DNA of 64,000 nucleotides, taken from positions 1-64,000 of the forward strand of contig JAFRRT010000039.1 in NCBI GenBank assembly GCA_017427945.1. Direction: 5' to 3'. The position numbers were made by a program, and so were the translations under genes. The notes beneath the pieces were generated by a model. The model was given only the letters and a program-made list of their open reading frames with translations. It ran no database searches and was not told where the DNA came from. This DNA is from Muribaculaceae bacterium (GTDB lineage: Bacteria > Bacteroidota > Bacteroidia > Bacteroidales > Muribaculaceae). Below, in pieces: positions 50,502 to 59,985 of this stretch. The number at the start of each line of letters is the position of its first letter. The stretch's first letter is position 1.

Positions 50502-52634
50502 ATGAAAAAGCTATTACTTATTTTCCTGACCGTGTTGACGGCATCGCTCGCCGCCCAGGCCGACGTGACAATCAACGCCACGAACTTTCCTGACGCGAAC
50601 TTCCGCTCCTACCTGCTGAGCGAGTATCCCAGCGGTACAATCACAACGGCGCAGCTCAACGCCCGCACCACGCTGGAGGTAAACAACAAGAGCATTTCCA
50701 ACATGAAGGGTGTCGAGTATTTCGCCCAGTTGACCAGGCTCAGTTGCTATGGTAACAACCTCACCTCGATTGATGTGTCCAACAACCTGCAGTTGACCTA
50801 CCTCAATCTTTATGACAACAAGCTGACATCGATCAACGTGGTAAACAACTCACGCCTGGAACAGCTGTACTTACACAGGAACCAGCTGACCGAGGTCACG
50901 GTCACCTATCACACTGCCTTGAGAACGTTCTGGGTTAGGGACAACCCTAATTTGACCAGCCTGAACTGCTGCCGCAACGCGATTACCAATCTTGACATCG
51001 CCAACTGTACGTCCCTGAAAACATTAATGTGCTTCGAGAACAGTAGTCTCTCCATAATCCAGGGCTTGGAAAGCTGTACTGCCCTCACCTATATTGATTG
51101 TGAGGACTGCGCCATCTCCAGCCTGAGCGGCGTGAATAGCCTGAACAACCTGGAGAAACTCTATTGCCGCAACAACAACCTCACCTCCCTCACAGTGACC
51201 AACAAGCCTAACCTGAAAATCCTCAGATTAACCGGCAATACCTTGCTGACCACGGTCAACTGCTATAGCTGCGCGTTGACGGAACTCTATGTCAGTGGCT
51301 GTGGAGCCATCACCACTCTGATGTGCTACGGCAACTCCAACCTGACAGCGATTACCGGCCTGGCGAACTGCATATCGATGAAGAAATTGTCGTGCTATGG
51401 CTGTTCCTTGACCGACCTGCCCGGCTTGAACGGCATGGATAACTTGACGAACGTTGTCTGCTCCTACAACAAGCTCACCTCGCTCACTCTGAGCGAAAAG
51501 AGCCAGCTGACACAGCTGTGGGTAGATGATAACCTCTATCTCACCAGCCTTGAAACCTACGGCAACCCGTTGTTGACCAGCCTCAATGTCACCGGTTGCA
51601 CACAGTTGCAGATCCTCCATTGCTATTCTAATGCGACCCTGGCCCAAATTACCGGTCTTGGGGATTGCGCAGTATTGAAGGAAATCAAGTGCTCTTCATG
51701 TGCCCTCACTACCCTTGACGGCCTGCAAGGGAAGACCAAACTGGAAAATGTTTCTTGCTCCATGAACCAGTTAACCTCACTTGATTTGTCGGGATGCCTT
51801 TCCCTGAATCGCGTCGTTTGCGTTAACAACAATATCTCGCTTAACGGCATGGAAACCCTGGTGAACAGCCTGCGCACATGTCCGGCGTCCAATCCCGGAA
51901 CGCTGATTCCCGTATATGAAGGAAACTCAAACGAGCATAATGTCATTTCCATTGAGCAAGCCATCACCGCCTACAACAAGAACTGGTCGGTCGAGGCCGC
52001 GCTCGGCTCCACCACCGAGCCCATCGTCAGTCTGGACAAAATCCTTGACGCCACCGAGGGTTCTATCCACTTCTCGACCGATGGGGAGTATCCTTGGATT
52101 CTGGCGGTTGACGAAGACGGCACGGTCTGCGCCCGTTCAAGCAATGACGGCGAGGCGAACACCGTATCGACGCTCACCGCCACCGTCACGGTAACGGTAC
52201 CAGGCACTTCACTGTTAACTGTTTTCAAGGCCAGGGGCGAGGGCTCGAGCCCGATCTATGACGCGTGCACCTTTAAGGTTGACGGCAATCAGGTGTTCTC
52301 CTTCGGATCTTTGGGTAACTACTGGACCACCAACAACTCGACTCTGGAAGTGGGCACCCACACGCTCACCTGGACCTATTCCAAGGATAGCAGCGTCAAT
52401 CCCGCCGGCGATTTCTTCGCCATCAGCCAGGTATCTCTGTACATACCTGCCTCCACCCGTGGCGACGTGAACGGCGACGGTAGCGTGACCATTGCCGACG
52501 TGACGGCACTGATTGACATCCTGCTGAGCGGCGCATCGGCTCCCGCCGGTGCCGACTGCAACCAGGACAACAGTGTGACCATCGCAGACGTCACTGCCCT
52601 GATCGACTACCTGCTGAGCCACAGTTGGAATTAA
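50502..52634 (+). CDS. Secreted leucine-rich-repeat protein with dockerin-like C-terminus
   Basis: The 710-residue protein has a signal peptide (MKKLLLIFLTVLTASLAAQA), about eighteen leucine-rich repeats of the form L-x-C/L-x-x-N-x-L-T-S-L (residues about 60-470), a beta-sandwich region (about 500-640), and two dockerin-like calcium repeats (GDVNGDGSVTIADVTALID and DCNQDNSVTIADVTALID). Cysteines are unusually frequent in the LRR part and recur at one repeat position (SCYGN, NCYSC, MCYGN), so a stacked Cys ladder is likely. Function is probably adhesion or glycan/protein binding at the surface; ligand unknown. Confidence 0.86.
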   Translation: MKKLLLIFLTVLTASLAAQADVTINATNFPDANFRSYLLSEYPSGTITTAQLNARTTLEVNNKSISNMKGVEYFAQLTRLSCYGNNLTSIDVSNNLQLTYLNLYDNKLTSINVVNNSRLEQLYLHRNQLTEVTVTYHTALRTFWVRDNPNLTSLNCCRNAITNLDIANCTSLKTLMCFENSSLSIIQGLESCTALTYIDCEDCAISSLSGVNSLNNLEKLYCRNNNLTSLTVTNKPNLKILRLTGNTLLTTVNCYSCALTELYVSGCGAITTLMCYGNSNLTAITGLANCISMKKLSCYGCSLTDLPGLNGMDNLTNVVCSYNKLTSLTLSEKSQLTQLWVDDNLYLTSLETYGNPLLTSLNVTGCTQLQILHCYSNATLAQITGLGDCAVLKEIKCSSCALTTLDGLQGKTKLENVSCSMNQLTSLDLSGCLSLNRVVCVNNNISLNGMETLVNSLRTCPASNPGTLIPVYEGNSNEHNVISIEQAITAYNKNWSVEAALGSTTEPIVSLDKILDATEGSIHFSTDGEYPWILAVDEDGTVCARSSNDGEANTVSTLTATVTVTVPGTSLLTVFKARGEGSSPIYDACTFKVDGNQVFSFGSLGNYWTTNNSTLEVGTHTLTWTYSKDSSVNPAGDFFAISQVSLYIPASTRGDVNGDGSVTIADVTALIDILLSGASAPAGADCNQDNSVTIADVTALIDYLLSHSWN

Positions 52635-52697
52635 TGCTCGCTGTGCTCGCAGTTTAAAGTTTAAGGTTTAGAGTTTAGAGAGGCTGCCGCATACGGG

Positions 52698-52730
52698 CCA
52701 CCACACTAAGACGCTAAGGCGACAAAATTG
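52698..52730. repeat. Interspersed CTTAGCG-type repeat, copy 3 (half)
   Basis: CACACTAAGACGCTAAGGCGAC resembles, in the opposite sense, the unit seen at 10533-10596 and 44928-44958. It lies in the 52635-52954 gap between the LRR gene and recA. Confidence 0.55.
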
Positions 52731-52733
52731 AAT

Positions 52734-52797
52734 AAAACAACTGAATTTTCTGAGAGTTCTGAGTTCAGATTCATCAGATTATTCAGTTGTTTTTGAT
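52734..52797 (+). terminator. Long hairpin terminator after the LRR gene
   Basis: A perfect 13-bp stem (AAAACAACTGAAT, 52734-52746, with 52781-52793) encloses a partly paired 34-nt loop, with TTTG following. Otherwise the gap to recA shows only a poor promoter candidate, TTCCTTTG at 52851-52858. Confidence 0.6.
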
Positions 52798-52954
52798 GGG
52801 ATTTAACCTTCTTTGGTTTAATAGTGCCGAAAAATTGCACTCGGTCATAGTTCCTTTGCATCGTGAAAAGGATTAGAGGCTTTAGGCGGCATCCGCTTTC
52901 ATAAGACAACAGTATAAATAAATAAATAACTAACAACTTAAAACGTAATAAACT

Positions 52955-54058
52955 ATGACTGAGCAGATTTTAAAGCAAGACGTAATGATTGACGGGCAGC
53001 AGGTATTGAGCATCGCCACGCCCGACATTGTGAGCAACCACGTGAGCGAGGCCGCACCCCATACAGCGCGCACCGTCGAAGTGGACCCCATGAAGCTGCA
53101 GGTGATGCAGAACGCCGTTGCCAAGATTGAGAAGGCCTTTGGCACCTGTGCCATCATGCGCATGAACGACGAGAGTGTCGAGGACGTTGACGTCATCCCT
53201 ACCGGCAGCATCGGACTGGACAAGGCGTTGGGCGTGGGCGGCTATCCGCGCGGACGCATCGTGGAAATCTACGGTCCCGAGTCATCGGGTAAGACCACGC
53301 TGGCCCTGCACGCCATCGCGCAGGCGCAACAGATGGGTGGCATCGCTGCCTATATCGATGCCGAGCACGCCTTTGACCGCTCCTATGCCGAAGCCGTCGG
53401 CGTGAACACACGCAACCTGTGGATCTCGCAGCCCGACAACGGCGAACAGGCGCTGGAGATTGCCGACCAGCTCATCCGTTCGGCCGCCATCGACGTCATT
53501 GTCATCGACAGTGTCGCCGCTCTCACCCCCAAGGCCGAGATCGAGGGCGAGATGGGCGAGAGCAAGATGGGCCTGCAAGCTCGCCTGATGAGCCAGGCGC
53601 TGAGGAAACTCACCGCCACGATCGCCAAGACACGCACCTGCTGCATCTTCATCAACCAGCTGCGAGAGAAACTGGGCGTGATGTTCGGCAACCCCGAGAC
53701 GACCACTGGTGGCAACGCTTTGAAGTTCTACAGCAGTGTGCGCCTTGACATCCGCCGTTTGGCGCACATCAAGGACGGAGAACGCGTACTGGGTGCCCAG
53801 ACGCGTGTGAAAGTGGTGAAAAACAAGGTCGCCCCACCCTTCCGCAAGGCCGAGTTTGACGTCATCTACGGCACAGGCATCAGCCGCGAGAGCGAACTCA
53901 TCGACATGGGTGTCGAGGCAGGCATCATCAAGAAGAGCGGCGCATGGTTCAGCTGGCAGGACCAGCGCCTGGGACAAGGCCGAGAAGCCGCCAAGCAACA
54001 CCTTATCGATAACCCCGACACCGCCGATGCCATCGCGGCACTGCTGCAATCCACATAA
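52955..54058 (+). CDS. recA: Recombinase RecA with N-terminal extension
   Basis: The 367-residue protein has the RecA core: Walker [10 protein letters not shown] (107-115), catalytic Glu in YIDAEHAFD, Walker [11 protein letters not shown], loop L1 GEMGESKMG, loop L2 [15 protein letters not shown], and the C-terminal domain. The P-loop lies about 41 residues later than in E. coli RecA because of an N-terminal extension ([20 protein letters not shown] onward). The C-terminal acidic tail is almost absent. No strong Shine-Dalgarno distinguishes ATG 52955 from an internal ATG at 53090, which would give a normal N-terminus; the longer form was kept as first ATG. Confidence 0.92.
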   Translation: MTEQILKQDVMIDGQQVLSIATPDIVSNHVSEAAPHTARTVEVDPMKLQVMQNAVAKIEKAFGTCAIMRMNDESVEDVDVIPTGSIGLDKALGVGGYPRGRIVEIYGPESSGKTTLALHAIAQAQQMGGIAAYIDAEHAFDRSYAEAVGVNTRNLWISQPDNGEQALEIADQLIRSAAIDVIVIDSVAALTPKAEIEGEMGESKMGLQARLMSQALRKLTATIAKTRTCCIFINQLREKLGVMFGNPETTTGGNALKFYSSVRLDIRRLAHIKDGERVLGAQTRVKVVKNKVAPPFRKAEFDVIYGTGISRESELIDMGVEAGIIKKSGAWFSWQDQRLGQGREAAKQHLIDNPDTADAIAALLQST

Positions 54059-54088
54059 ACTTTAAACCCAATACCATGAAAACCACCT

Positions 54089-54123
54089 GGAGCGGGGAGG
54101 CACTGCTTCCCCGCTCCGTTTTA
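54089..54123 (+). terminator. Intrinsic terminator of recA
   Basis: A 12-bp GC stem (GGAGCGGGGAGG, one wobble) and 5-nt loop is followed by GTTTTAT. Confidence 0.9.
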
Positions 54124-54201
54124 TCAAAAAACGCAAACGATTGCATAATAAAAAATGTTAATAATTAGGCAGTTAACACATTATTATAAAAGAACTGGAA
54201 C

Positions 54202-54209
54202 TATTTTTG
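54202..54209 (+). promoter_or_regulatory. -7 box for the 1625-residue protein gene
   Basis: TATTTTTG lies about 100 nt before the start codon. No clear -33 element; the leader would be about 95 nt. Confidence 0.4.
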
Positions 54210-54309
54210 CGGTCCTTTGGCTTGCAAACTTTCTAAAAGAACAGCGTCAAACCAATTACCAGAGTAACCTGAAATTACTTACTGATAACCAATATATTAA
54301 CTACTAACA

Positions 54310-57300
54310 ATGAAAAAATTGAAAATGCTATCAACGACAGCATTCAGGCTCATGGCGCTGATGCTGTGCCTTGCTATGGCTGTACCGCAGGCTGTGGCAG
54401 ATGACTTTTATGTCATGGGCGACATGACCACATGGAACACCAGCAGCCTGCTCAACAACAGTTACAAGATGACTGAGTCAAGCGGTGAATGGACATGGTC
54501 CTACACGCCGACGACGAGCGGCGACGTGTACTTCCGCATCATGGGCCGCTGGTCTGGCGGTTGGTATGACAACGGCATTGCGCCTTCGACCAACGGTACC
54601 GCCGTCACCACAAGCTATCAGAACTGCAGTTGGAACAACAGCAATGCGTGGAAGCTGACGGTGACAGCTGGTAACACCTACACGCTGTACAAGAACAGCA
54701 GTAATCAAGTAAAATACTCGGTTGAGAATGTCCCTGATACTTATGTTATCGCTGGAAGTCCCGCATCGGTGTTTGGAGCAGAATGGAATGGTTCCTACGG
54801 ACCTAACACCATGACTGAAAGCGCTAATGGCAGTTACACGCTCACTTTGAGTAGTGTAACCCTCACGGCAAGTACCGAATATGAATACAAAGTCGTCCTT
54901 AATGGAGGCAGTTGGATTGGCGACCCCAATAACAACAATGACAATTTTAAGTTTGCTGTGCCTCGCAACGGCTCATATAAAGTGACTTTCACTTTCGACC
55001 CGTCAACGAACGAATGTGTTGTCACTTATGAATTGCTGAACGGCACTGGCGGCGAAACATTCACTGTTGCAGGTTCTAATACCACTATTTTGGGATCATC
55101 ATGGGATCCTGCCAACAGTAACAATGACATGACGCTGGTTGATGGTGTCTATCAACTCACGAAAAACGATGTTGAACTGACCGACAACAACCCATCATGT
55201 GACTTCAAAGTTGCCGTTAACCACTCTTGGGTAATTGCTTATCCAAGTGGAAATACCAGCGTTACCGGTTTTAACGGCAGTGGCACATATGACATCGTGT
55301 TCACCTATGATCCGACAAATGATGCCGTAACCGGCGTTGCTACCAAGCAGACTCCGCCTACTCCCACTGTCTATTACGTGAAGGGCGATGACCTCAGTAT
55401 CTTCCCCAACGGGTGGAACGAGGGTGAAAACACCGTGATGACCGACAACGAGGATGGCACCTATAGCTGGACCTCAGGTGAATTCCAATTGAACGCTGGC
55501 ACCAACTACGCCTACAAGGTTTGGGGTGATAACGGTTCTTGGCACCCCACTGGCGACAACGCCACCTTTAGTGCCAATATTCCCGGTACCTATACCGTGA
55601 CCATCACCTACGACAGCAATAATGAGACCGTAACCCACGAGCTTACGCTCATCGCAGCCAGCCCGATTTACATCACTGGTGATGCTCCCATGGGCATCAG
55701 CGACTGGTCACCCGTTCCCACCACAACGTTGACCTATGACGCTACGACCGGCTATTACACCTATGAGTGCATAGTGGCCAATACCGGCAGCTACCGGTTT
55801 GTATTTGCCACCGGACAAGGTGCCGATGCCGACGACTGGGACACCTTTAACAACAACTATCGCATGGGTCCGCAATACGGTGATCAAAACATCACCGTCA
55901 ACAGCGACTGGATTACCACGCAGAAATCCAACGGCGATAACGGAGCCTACAAGGTTATGCTGCCTGCCGGCACTTACACCATCATCTATGACCCCGCTAC
56001 CGGCAAGTTCAAGATTACAGGCGTTGCGCCCATCTTCATCACGGGTGACCTGGGTCTGGGTCTGGGATGGTCCTATGCTCCCACCACCGCCATGATTTAT
56101 GACGAGAGCACCGGTCTGTACAGCTACACCTACAGGGTGCCCAAACAGGGAACCTACGGCTTTGTCTTTGCCACGGCCCAAGTCCTCGGCATTGACAATG
56201 AGGGTGATGCCTGGAACACCTTTAACTCTAACTACCGCATCGGCCCCACGGGCGACAGCGATGAGGTGTACACTCTGGGTACCGACGAGTGGAAACCCAC
56301 GCAGATGGCGAACCTGGGCGAGAGTGACGATGCCCATGCCTATTCTGTTAAACTGCCTGCCGGCTATGTCACCATCTACTTTGACAACACTGCCGACAAC
56401 ATGCAGTTCAAGGTTGAGAGTGAAGGCATCCTGGGCGAAGACCTGTACATGGTGGGTGGCATCACCTGCGACAGCACCATCCACTACTACAACTCCAACG
56501 ATGGTGTGCTCATGAAGTATGACAACTCCAAGAAGTTGTACTACCTGAATCACATCACCCTGAACACCAACTCCACCTTCTGCTTCACCACGGCATTGGG
56601 CGAGGACTGGCAGCACGTGGGCACCCGCTACGGCAACAGTGACACCGATCCCAACTACTTTGAGCCCGAGAACGGCGACGCCACTGCCCACCTGAGGGTT
56701 ACCGGCGACAAGATCAACGTGAATATGCCGCTCGATGAATGGGATGACGCCACTGGCGAATGGCAGATGAATACCGCAGGCATCTATAACGTGGTTGTTA
56801 ACATCGAAGACGGCTGGGTGAAGCTCATCAGGACCGACCAGTTCACACTCTTCCCCATGAACGTCTATCTCCAGCAGACCGACAACGTCGAGATCAACAA
56901 CATCGGCACTCCCGGCACCACCTATAGCAAGGATGACTTCACCGGTTACTGGCCTCTGGTGGCCTACAACCGCCTGACGGGTGACTGGGATCCTAACGAT
57001 GACGCCTGCCACTATGCAGTGACCTATATGGGCGACACTACAACCACCGATGGCAAAACGTGGTGGCACTGGCAGGTGAGCGCCTCGATTGCCGAGGTAA
57101 TTTTCACCCGTACCAACCAGAGTCCTTACCAAAGCGAAGTCATCGCCCGCAAAGCTGGCGTGCTGTGGTACACTTGGGAGGAGGACAACACCATGACCGC
57201 CCACAGCCGTGAGTACTTCACGTCGTCGGCAACGGCATTGCCCGGCAATGTGGTAGTCGAGGAAGGTCACTACTATGTTTACTTCATCAACACCGTGGGA

Positions 57301-59187
57301 TGGGAAACCGTCAACTGCGTGGCTTGGGGCGGCAACAGTTCGCCTTACTATGACGGCCACGGCAAGGACGTGCAGACCTGGCCCGGTCAGACCATGACCT
57401 GCATCGGCATTGACCCGATGACGGGCTACGAAGTGTGGGAATATGACTTCGGCGCCATCGACGACAGCCGTGCTCCCGACGATGTGCTGTTCCACGACGG
57501 AACGCCCTTCGCCACCACCGATGCCAAGGAGCAGACCGGCGACTTTGACTTCATCAATGGCGGTGTGTATGACTACCTCGGCCTGTTTGATGATGCCTAC
57601 ACGTTGAACAGCCTAATCCGCACTGCCAGGAAGAACGTGCGCTACACCATCAGCAACGACCTGCTCGGCGTTTACTATGATCCTGATGCCGAGACCGACA
57701 TCACCTACGAGCTGAGCAATGGTTCCTACACGACCGAGAGGGTATTCGGTGCCCTGTATGCCAAGGACCTCAACGACTACGGCGAGAAGTCCGAGAAGCC
57801 ACTGGGCGAGGAGTTCGTTGACTATGTTTATGACATCTGCGGCGGCACGGGTGATGACCCCAGACCGTCACAAATCATGAACAAGGAGAAAGAGTATGAC
57901 CAGAGTAACTGGATTAAACTCGTTGTTTCTCCCAACTACGACGGCGGCACTCCATTGCCCTCTGCCCATCCCGACCTGAAAGACTATGTGGACCACATCA
58001 TTCCGGGCAAGAGCCTGCAGTTGTACATGACCGACAGCATCAACCCGACGGGTCGCGTGATGGCCATCAGCATGGGTGAGTCCAAGGAATACAACCTCAA
58101 TGTCTATGTGTCGAGCCACTTCAACGACACCGTGGTGTTCAACTACACCCACCGCGACTGGCAGCCCGACGTTTACAAGGGCAATTACCGCACGGTGCCC
58201 TACGTCACTTGGAAACAGAACAGCCAGGGCAACATCATCTCGGGCGAAGTCACCCGTAAACTCATCGATGAAGATCCCGTCAAGATGTTCTATGTGGCTC
58301 CCAAGCCTCAGGAGGTTGCCTACATCACATGGGTAGTATATGACAACGACAATGAGCCCATGAATCCCAACGATGTGCCTCCCTACGGCAACTACGTGTC
58401 GGGCGTCTATCAGCCTTACACCATCGAGGGCCTTTCACTGCCCAAGGACCCGGGACGTTTCTATGCTCCCAGCAACTGGGACCGCAGCATCACCATCAAC
58501 TACAGCTACCTTGAGCAGCTTGTTGCCCAGGGCAAGATGACTCAGGAAGAGTTAGAAAGCCTGAGCACCGATGGCTACCTGAGCGAGAACCAGCTGAATG
58601 ACATGGCCGGAGGTTTTGGACAGCAATATGGTCCCTACTCCAACGGTTACATGCAGTATGGCGGCATCAAGGTCAACTGGTCACTCTTTGATGAGTCGAA
58701 GAGCGGCGGCAAGGCCTGGTGGCAGATCTTCAGGCCCGGACAGGCCTATAAGTTCAAGGCCATCATCCGCTATGCCCGCGGCAGCGAGGGCGATGACAGC
58801 GCCGACAACTACTATTATGGTCCCAGCAACGGCGGCCATGAGACAGGTGACGGCACCGTCCTGAGCGCTCCGCGTCGTGAAGGCGCTGAGGACACCTACA
58901 AGCCCAACATGTACTTCACCGACGATTACACTGACGAAGGTCTGGACAAGAGCAAGTTCATCATCTTCCCCATCGAGGCCAGCGAAGTAGGTTCCAACGG
59001 TGGTGACATGGGTAACGTGACCGCTATTAAGGAAATCGTTCAAGACGTTGCAACGAGCCGCACGGTTACCAGTGTGCGCTACTTCAACCTGACGGGTGTG
59101 GAGAGCAGCCAGCCGTTTGATGGCATCAACATCGTGGTGACCACCTACAGCGACGGTAGCCGCACCAGCAAGAAAATCCTGCGCTGA
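54310..59187 (+). CDS. Very large secreted protein with tandem SusE/F-like glycan-binding modules
   Basis: The 1625-residue protein has a signal peptide (to about residue 30, PQAVADDF). It then has at least seven beta-sandwich modules that each start with a similar strand: FYVMGDMTTW, YVIAGSPASVFG, FTVAGSNTTILG, YYVKGDDLSIFP, PIYITGDAPMG, PIFITGDLGLG, LYMVGGITC. Such modules resemble the starch-binding SusE/SusF domains. The later half (about 850-1560) holds carbohydrate-binding-like stretches (NVYLQQTDNV, YVYFINTVGWETVNCVAW). A C-terminal tail VRYFNLTGVESSQPFDGINI looks like a type IX-style sorting or anchor domain. It has no catalytic motif and is more than three times a usual SusE. Glucan or other glycan capture is inferred. 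Confidence 0.8.
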   Translation: MKKLKMLSTTAFRLMALMLCLAMAVPQAVADDFYVMGDMTTWNTSSLLNNSYKMTESSGEWTWSYTPTTSGDVYFRIMGRWSGGWYDNGIAPSTNGTAVTTSYQNCSWNNSNAWKLTVTAGNTYTLYKNSSNQVKYSVENVPDTYVIAGSPASVFGAEWNGSYGPNTMTESANGSYTLTLSSVTLTASTEYEYKVVLNGGSWIGDPNNNNDNFKFAVPRNGSYKVTFTFDPSTNECVVTYELLNGTGGETFTVAGSNTTILGSSWDPANSNNDMTLVDGVYQLTKNDVELTDNNPSCDFKVAVNHSWVIAYPSGNTSVTGFNGSGTYDIVFTYDPTNDAVTGVATKQTPPTPTVYYVKGDDLSIFPNGWNEGENTVMTDNEDGTYSWTSGEFQLNAGTNYAYKVWGDNGSWHPTGDNATFSANIPGTYTVTITYDSNNETVTHELTLIAASPIYITGDAPMGISDWSPVPTTTLTYDATTGYYTYECIVANTGSYRFVFATGQGADADDWDTFNNNYRMGPQYGDQNITVNSDWITTQKSNGDNGAYKVMLPAGTYTIIYDPATGKFKITGVAPIFITGDLGLGLGWSYAPTTAMIYDESTGLYSYTYRVPKQGTYGFVFATAQVLGIDNEGDAWNTFNSNYRIGPTGDSDEVYTLGTDEWKPTQMANLGESDDAHAYSVKLPAGYVTIYFDNTADNMQFKVESEGILGEDLYMVGGITCDSTIHYYNSNDGVLMKYDNSKKLYYLNHITLNTNSTFCFTTALGEDWQHVGTRYGNSDTDPNYFEPENGDATAHLRVTGDKINVNMPLDEWDDATGEWQMNTAGIYNVVVNIEDGWVKLIRTDQFTLFPMNVYLQQTDNVEINNIGTPGTTYSKDDFTGYWPLVAYNRLTGDWDPNDDACHYAVTYMGDTTTTDGKTWWHWQVSASIAEVIFTRTNQSPYQSEVIARKAGVLWYTWEEDNTMTAHSREYFTSSATALPGNVVVEEGHYYVYFINTVGWETVNCVAWGGNSSPYYDGHGKDVQTWPGQTMTCIGIDPMTGYEVWEYDFGAIDDSRAPDDVLFHDGTPFATTDAKEQTGDFDFINGGVYDYLGLFDDAYTLNSLIRTARKNVRYTISNDLLGVYYDPDAETDITYELSNGSYTTERVFGALYAKDLNDYGEKSEKPLGEEFVDYVYDICGGTGDDPRPSQIMNKEKEYDQSNWIKLVVSPNYDGGTPLPSAHPDLKDYVDHIIPGKSLQLYMTDSINPTGRVMAISMGESKEYNLNVYVSSHFNDTVVFNYTHRDWQPDVYKGNYRTVPYVTWKQNSQGNIISGEVTRKLIDEDPVKMFYVAPKPQEVAYITWVVYDNDNEPMNPNDVPPYGNYVSGVYQPYTIEGLSLPKDPGRFYAPSNWDRSITINYSYLEQLVAQGKMTQEELESLSTDGYLSENQLNDMAGGFGQQYGPYSNGYMQYGGIKVNWSLFDESKSGGKAWWQIFRPGQAYKFKAIIRYARGSEGDDSADNYYYGPSNGGHETGDGTVLSAPRREGAEDTYKPNMYFTDDYTDEGLDKSKFIIFPIEASEVGSNGGDMGNVTAIKEIVQDVATSRTVTSVRYFNLTGVESSQPFDGINIVVTTYSDGSRTSKKILR

Positions 59188-59220
59188 CGCCTTAGTGCGA
59201 CAGCCATCAACCCACTGCGA

Positions 59221-59256
59221 CAGCCGTGCCCGATAACGGGTGCGGCTGTTGTTTGT
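59221..59256 (+). terminator. Intrinsic terminator after the 1625-residue protein gene
   Basis: A 12-bp stem (CAGCCGTGCCCG with CGGGTGCGGCTG, two wobbles) and ATAA loop is followed by TTGTTTG. Confidence 0.85.
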
Positions 59257-59331
59257 AGGTAGCCGACCTTGTTTTTTACATGACATGAAAAATTTTTCGG
59301 CGACAATCATGGGAATACACAGGAAAAACAT

Positions 59332-59339
59332 TAATTTTG
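59332..59339 (+). promoter_or_regulatory. -7 box of the DUF1599 operon
   Basis: TAATTTTG lies 30 nt before the DUF1599 start; no consensus -33 was found. Confidence 0.45.
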
Positions 59340-59369
59340 TAGGTTAAAACAGAATTTTTAAAATCGATT

Positions 59370-59927
59370 ATGCAGAATACCACCAGCAAACAATATGACG
59401 AGGCGATTGCCCAGTGCCGCGAGTTGTTTATCAACAAGATGAAGGACTACGGAGCCTCGTGGCGCATCCTCAGGCCCCGCTCGGTCACCGACCAGATTTT
59501 CATCAAGGCAAAACGCATCCGCACCCTGGAGCTCAACGGCGAGACCAAGGTGGGCGAAGGCATCTGGCCCGAGTTCATAGGCATCATCAACTATGGCATC
59601 ATCGGGCTCATCCAGCTGCGCCTGGGCTATAGCGACACGGTGGACATCACCAATGAGGAGGCCCTGAGACTCTATGACGAGTTGATACTGGCGACCAAGA
59701 ACCTGATGATTGCCAAGAACACCGACTATGGCGAGGCATGGCGCGACATGCGCATCTCGAGTTATACCGACCTGATTCTGACCAAGATACAGCGCACCAA
59801 GGAGATTGAGAACCATGACGGAGCCACCCTGGTGAGCGAGGGCATCGATGCCAACTATCAGGACATGATCAACTACAGCGTGTTCGCCCTCATCAAGCAC
59901 AGCGAGGAAACATCAGGTCAAGAGTGA
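59370..59927 (+). CDS. DUF1599 protein with internal duplication
   Basis: The 185-residue protein is a tandem duplication of the DUF1599 domain: KMKDYGASWRILRPRSVTDQIFIKAKRI in the first half is mirrored by KNTDYGEAWRDMRISSYTDLILTKIQRT in the second, and both are followed by GxGI...Y(Q/x)DMINY-type endings. Pfam names the domain nucleotide-modification associated; its cellular role in Bacteroidota is unsettled. It is helix rich and cytoplasmic. In this phylum it regularly precedes a BT_3928-family membrane protein, as here, 58 nt upstream. Confidence 0.88.
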   Translation: MQNTTSKQYDEAIAQCRELFINKMKDYGASWRILRPRSVTDQIFIKAKRIRTLELNGETKVGEGIWPEFIGIINYGIIGLIQLRLGYSDTVDITNEEALRLYDELILATKNLMIAKNTDYGEAWRDMRISSYTDLILTKIQRTKEIENHDGATLVSEGIDANYQDMINYSVFALIKHSEETSGQE

Positions 59928-59985
59928 GGAGTTGTTTTATAGTAACTCTATATAATCTGGCTGAAAACCGTAAAACTGAAAAGAA

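Noticed and set aside
52851-52858. TTCCTTTG as the recA promoter -7 box
   Set aside because: The first A of the consensus is missing and no -33 lies at 19-20 bp, so it is not listed as a feature.
55708-57495. A 595-codon open frame on the minus strand inside the 1625-residue gene
   Set aside because: It is a mirror of GC-biased codons in the sense gene. It has no signal, domain or ribosome-binding site.
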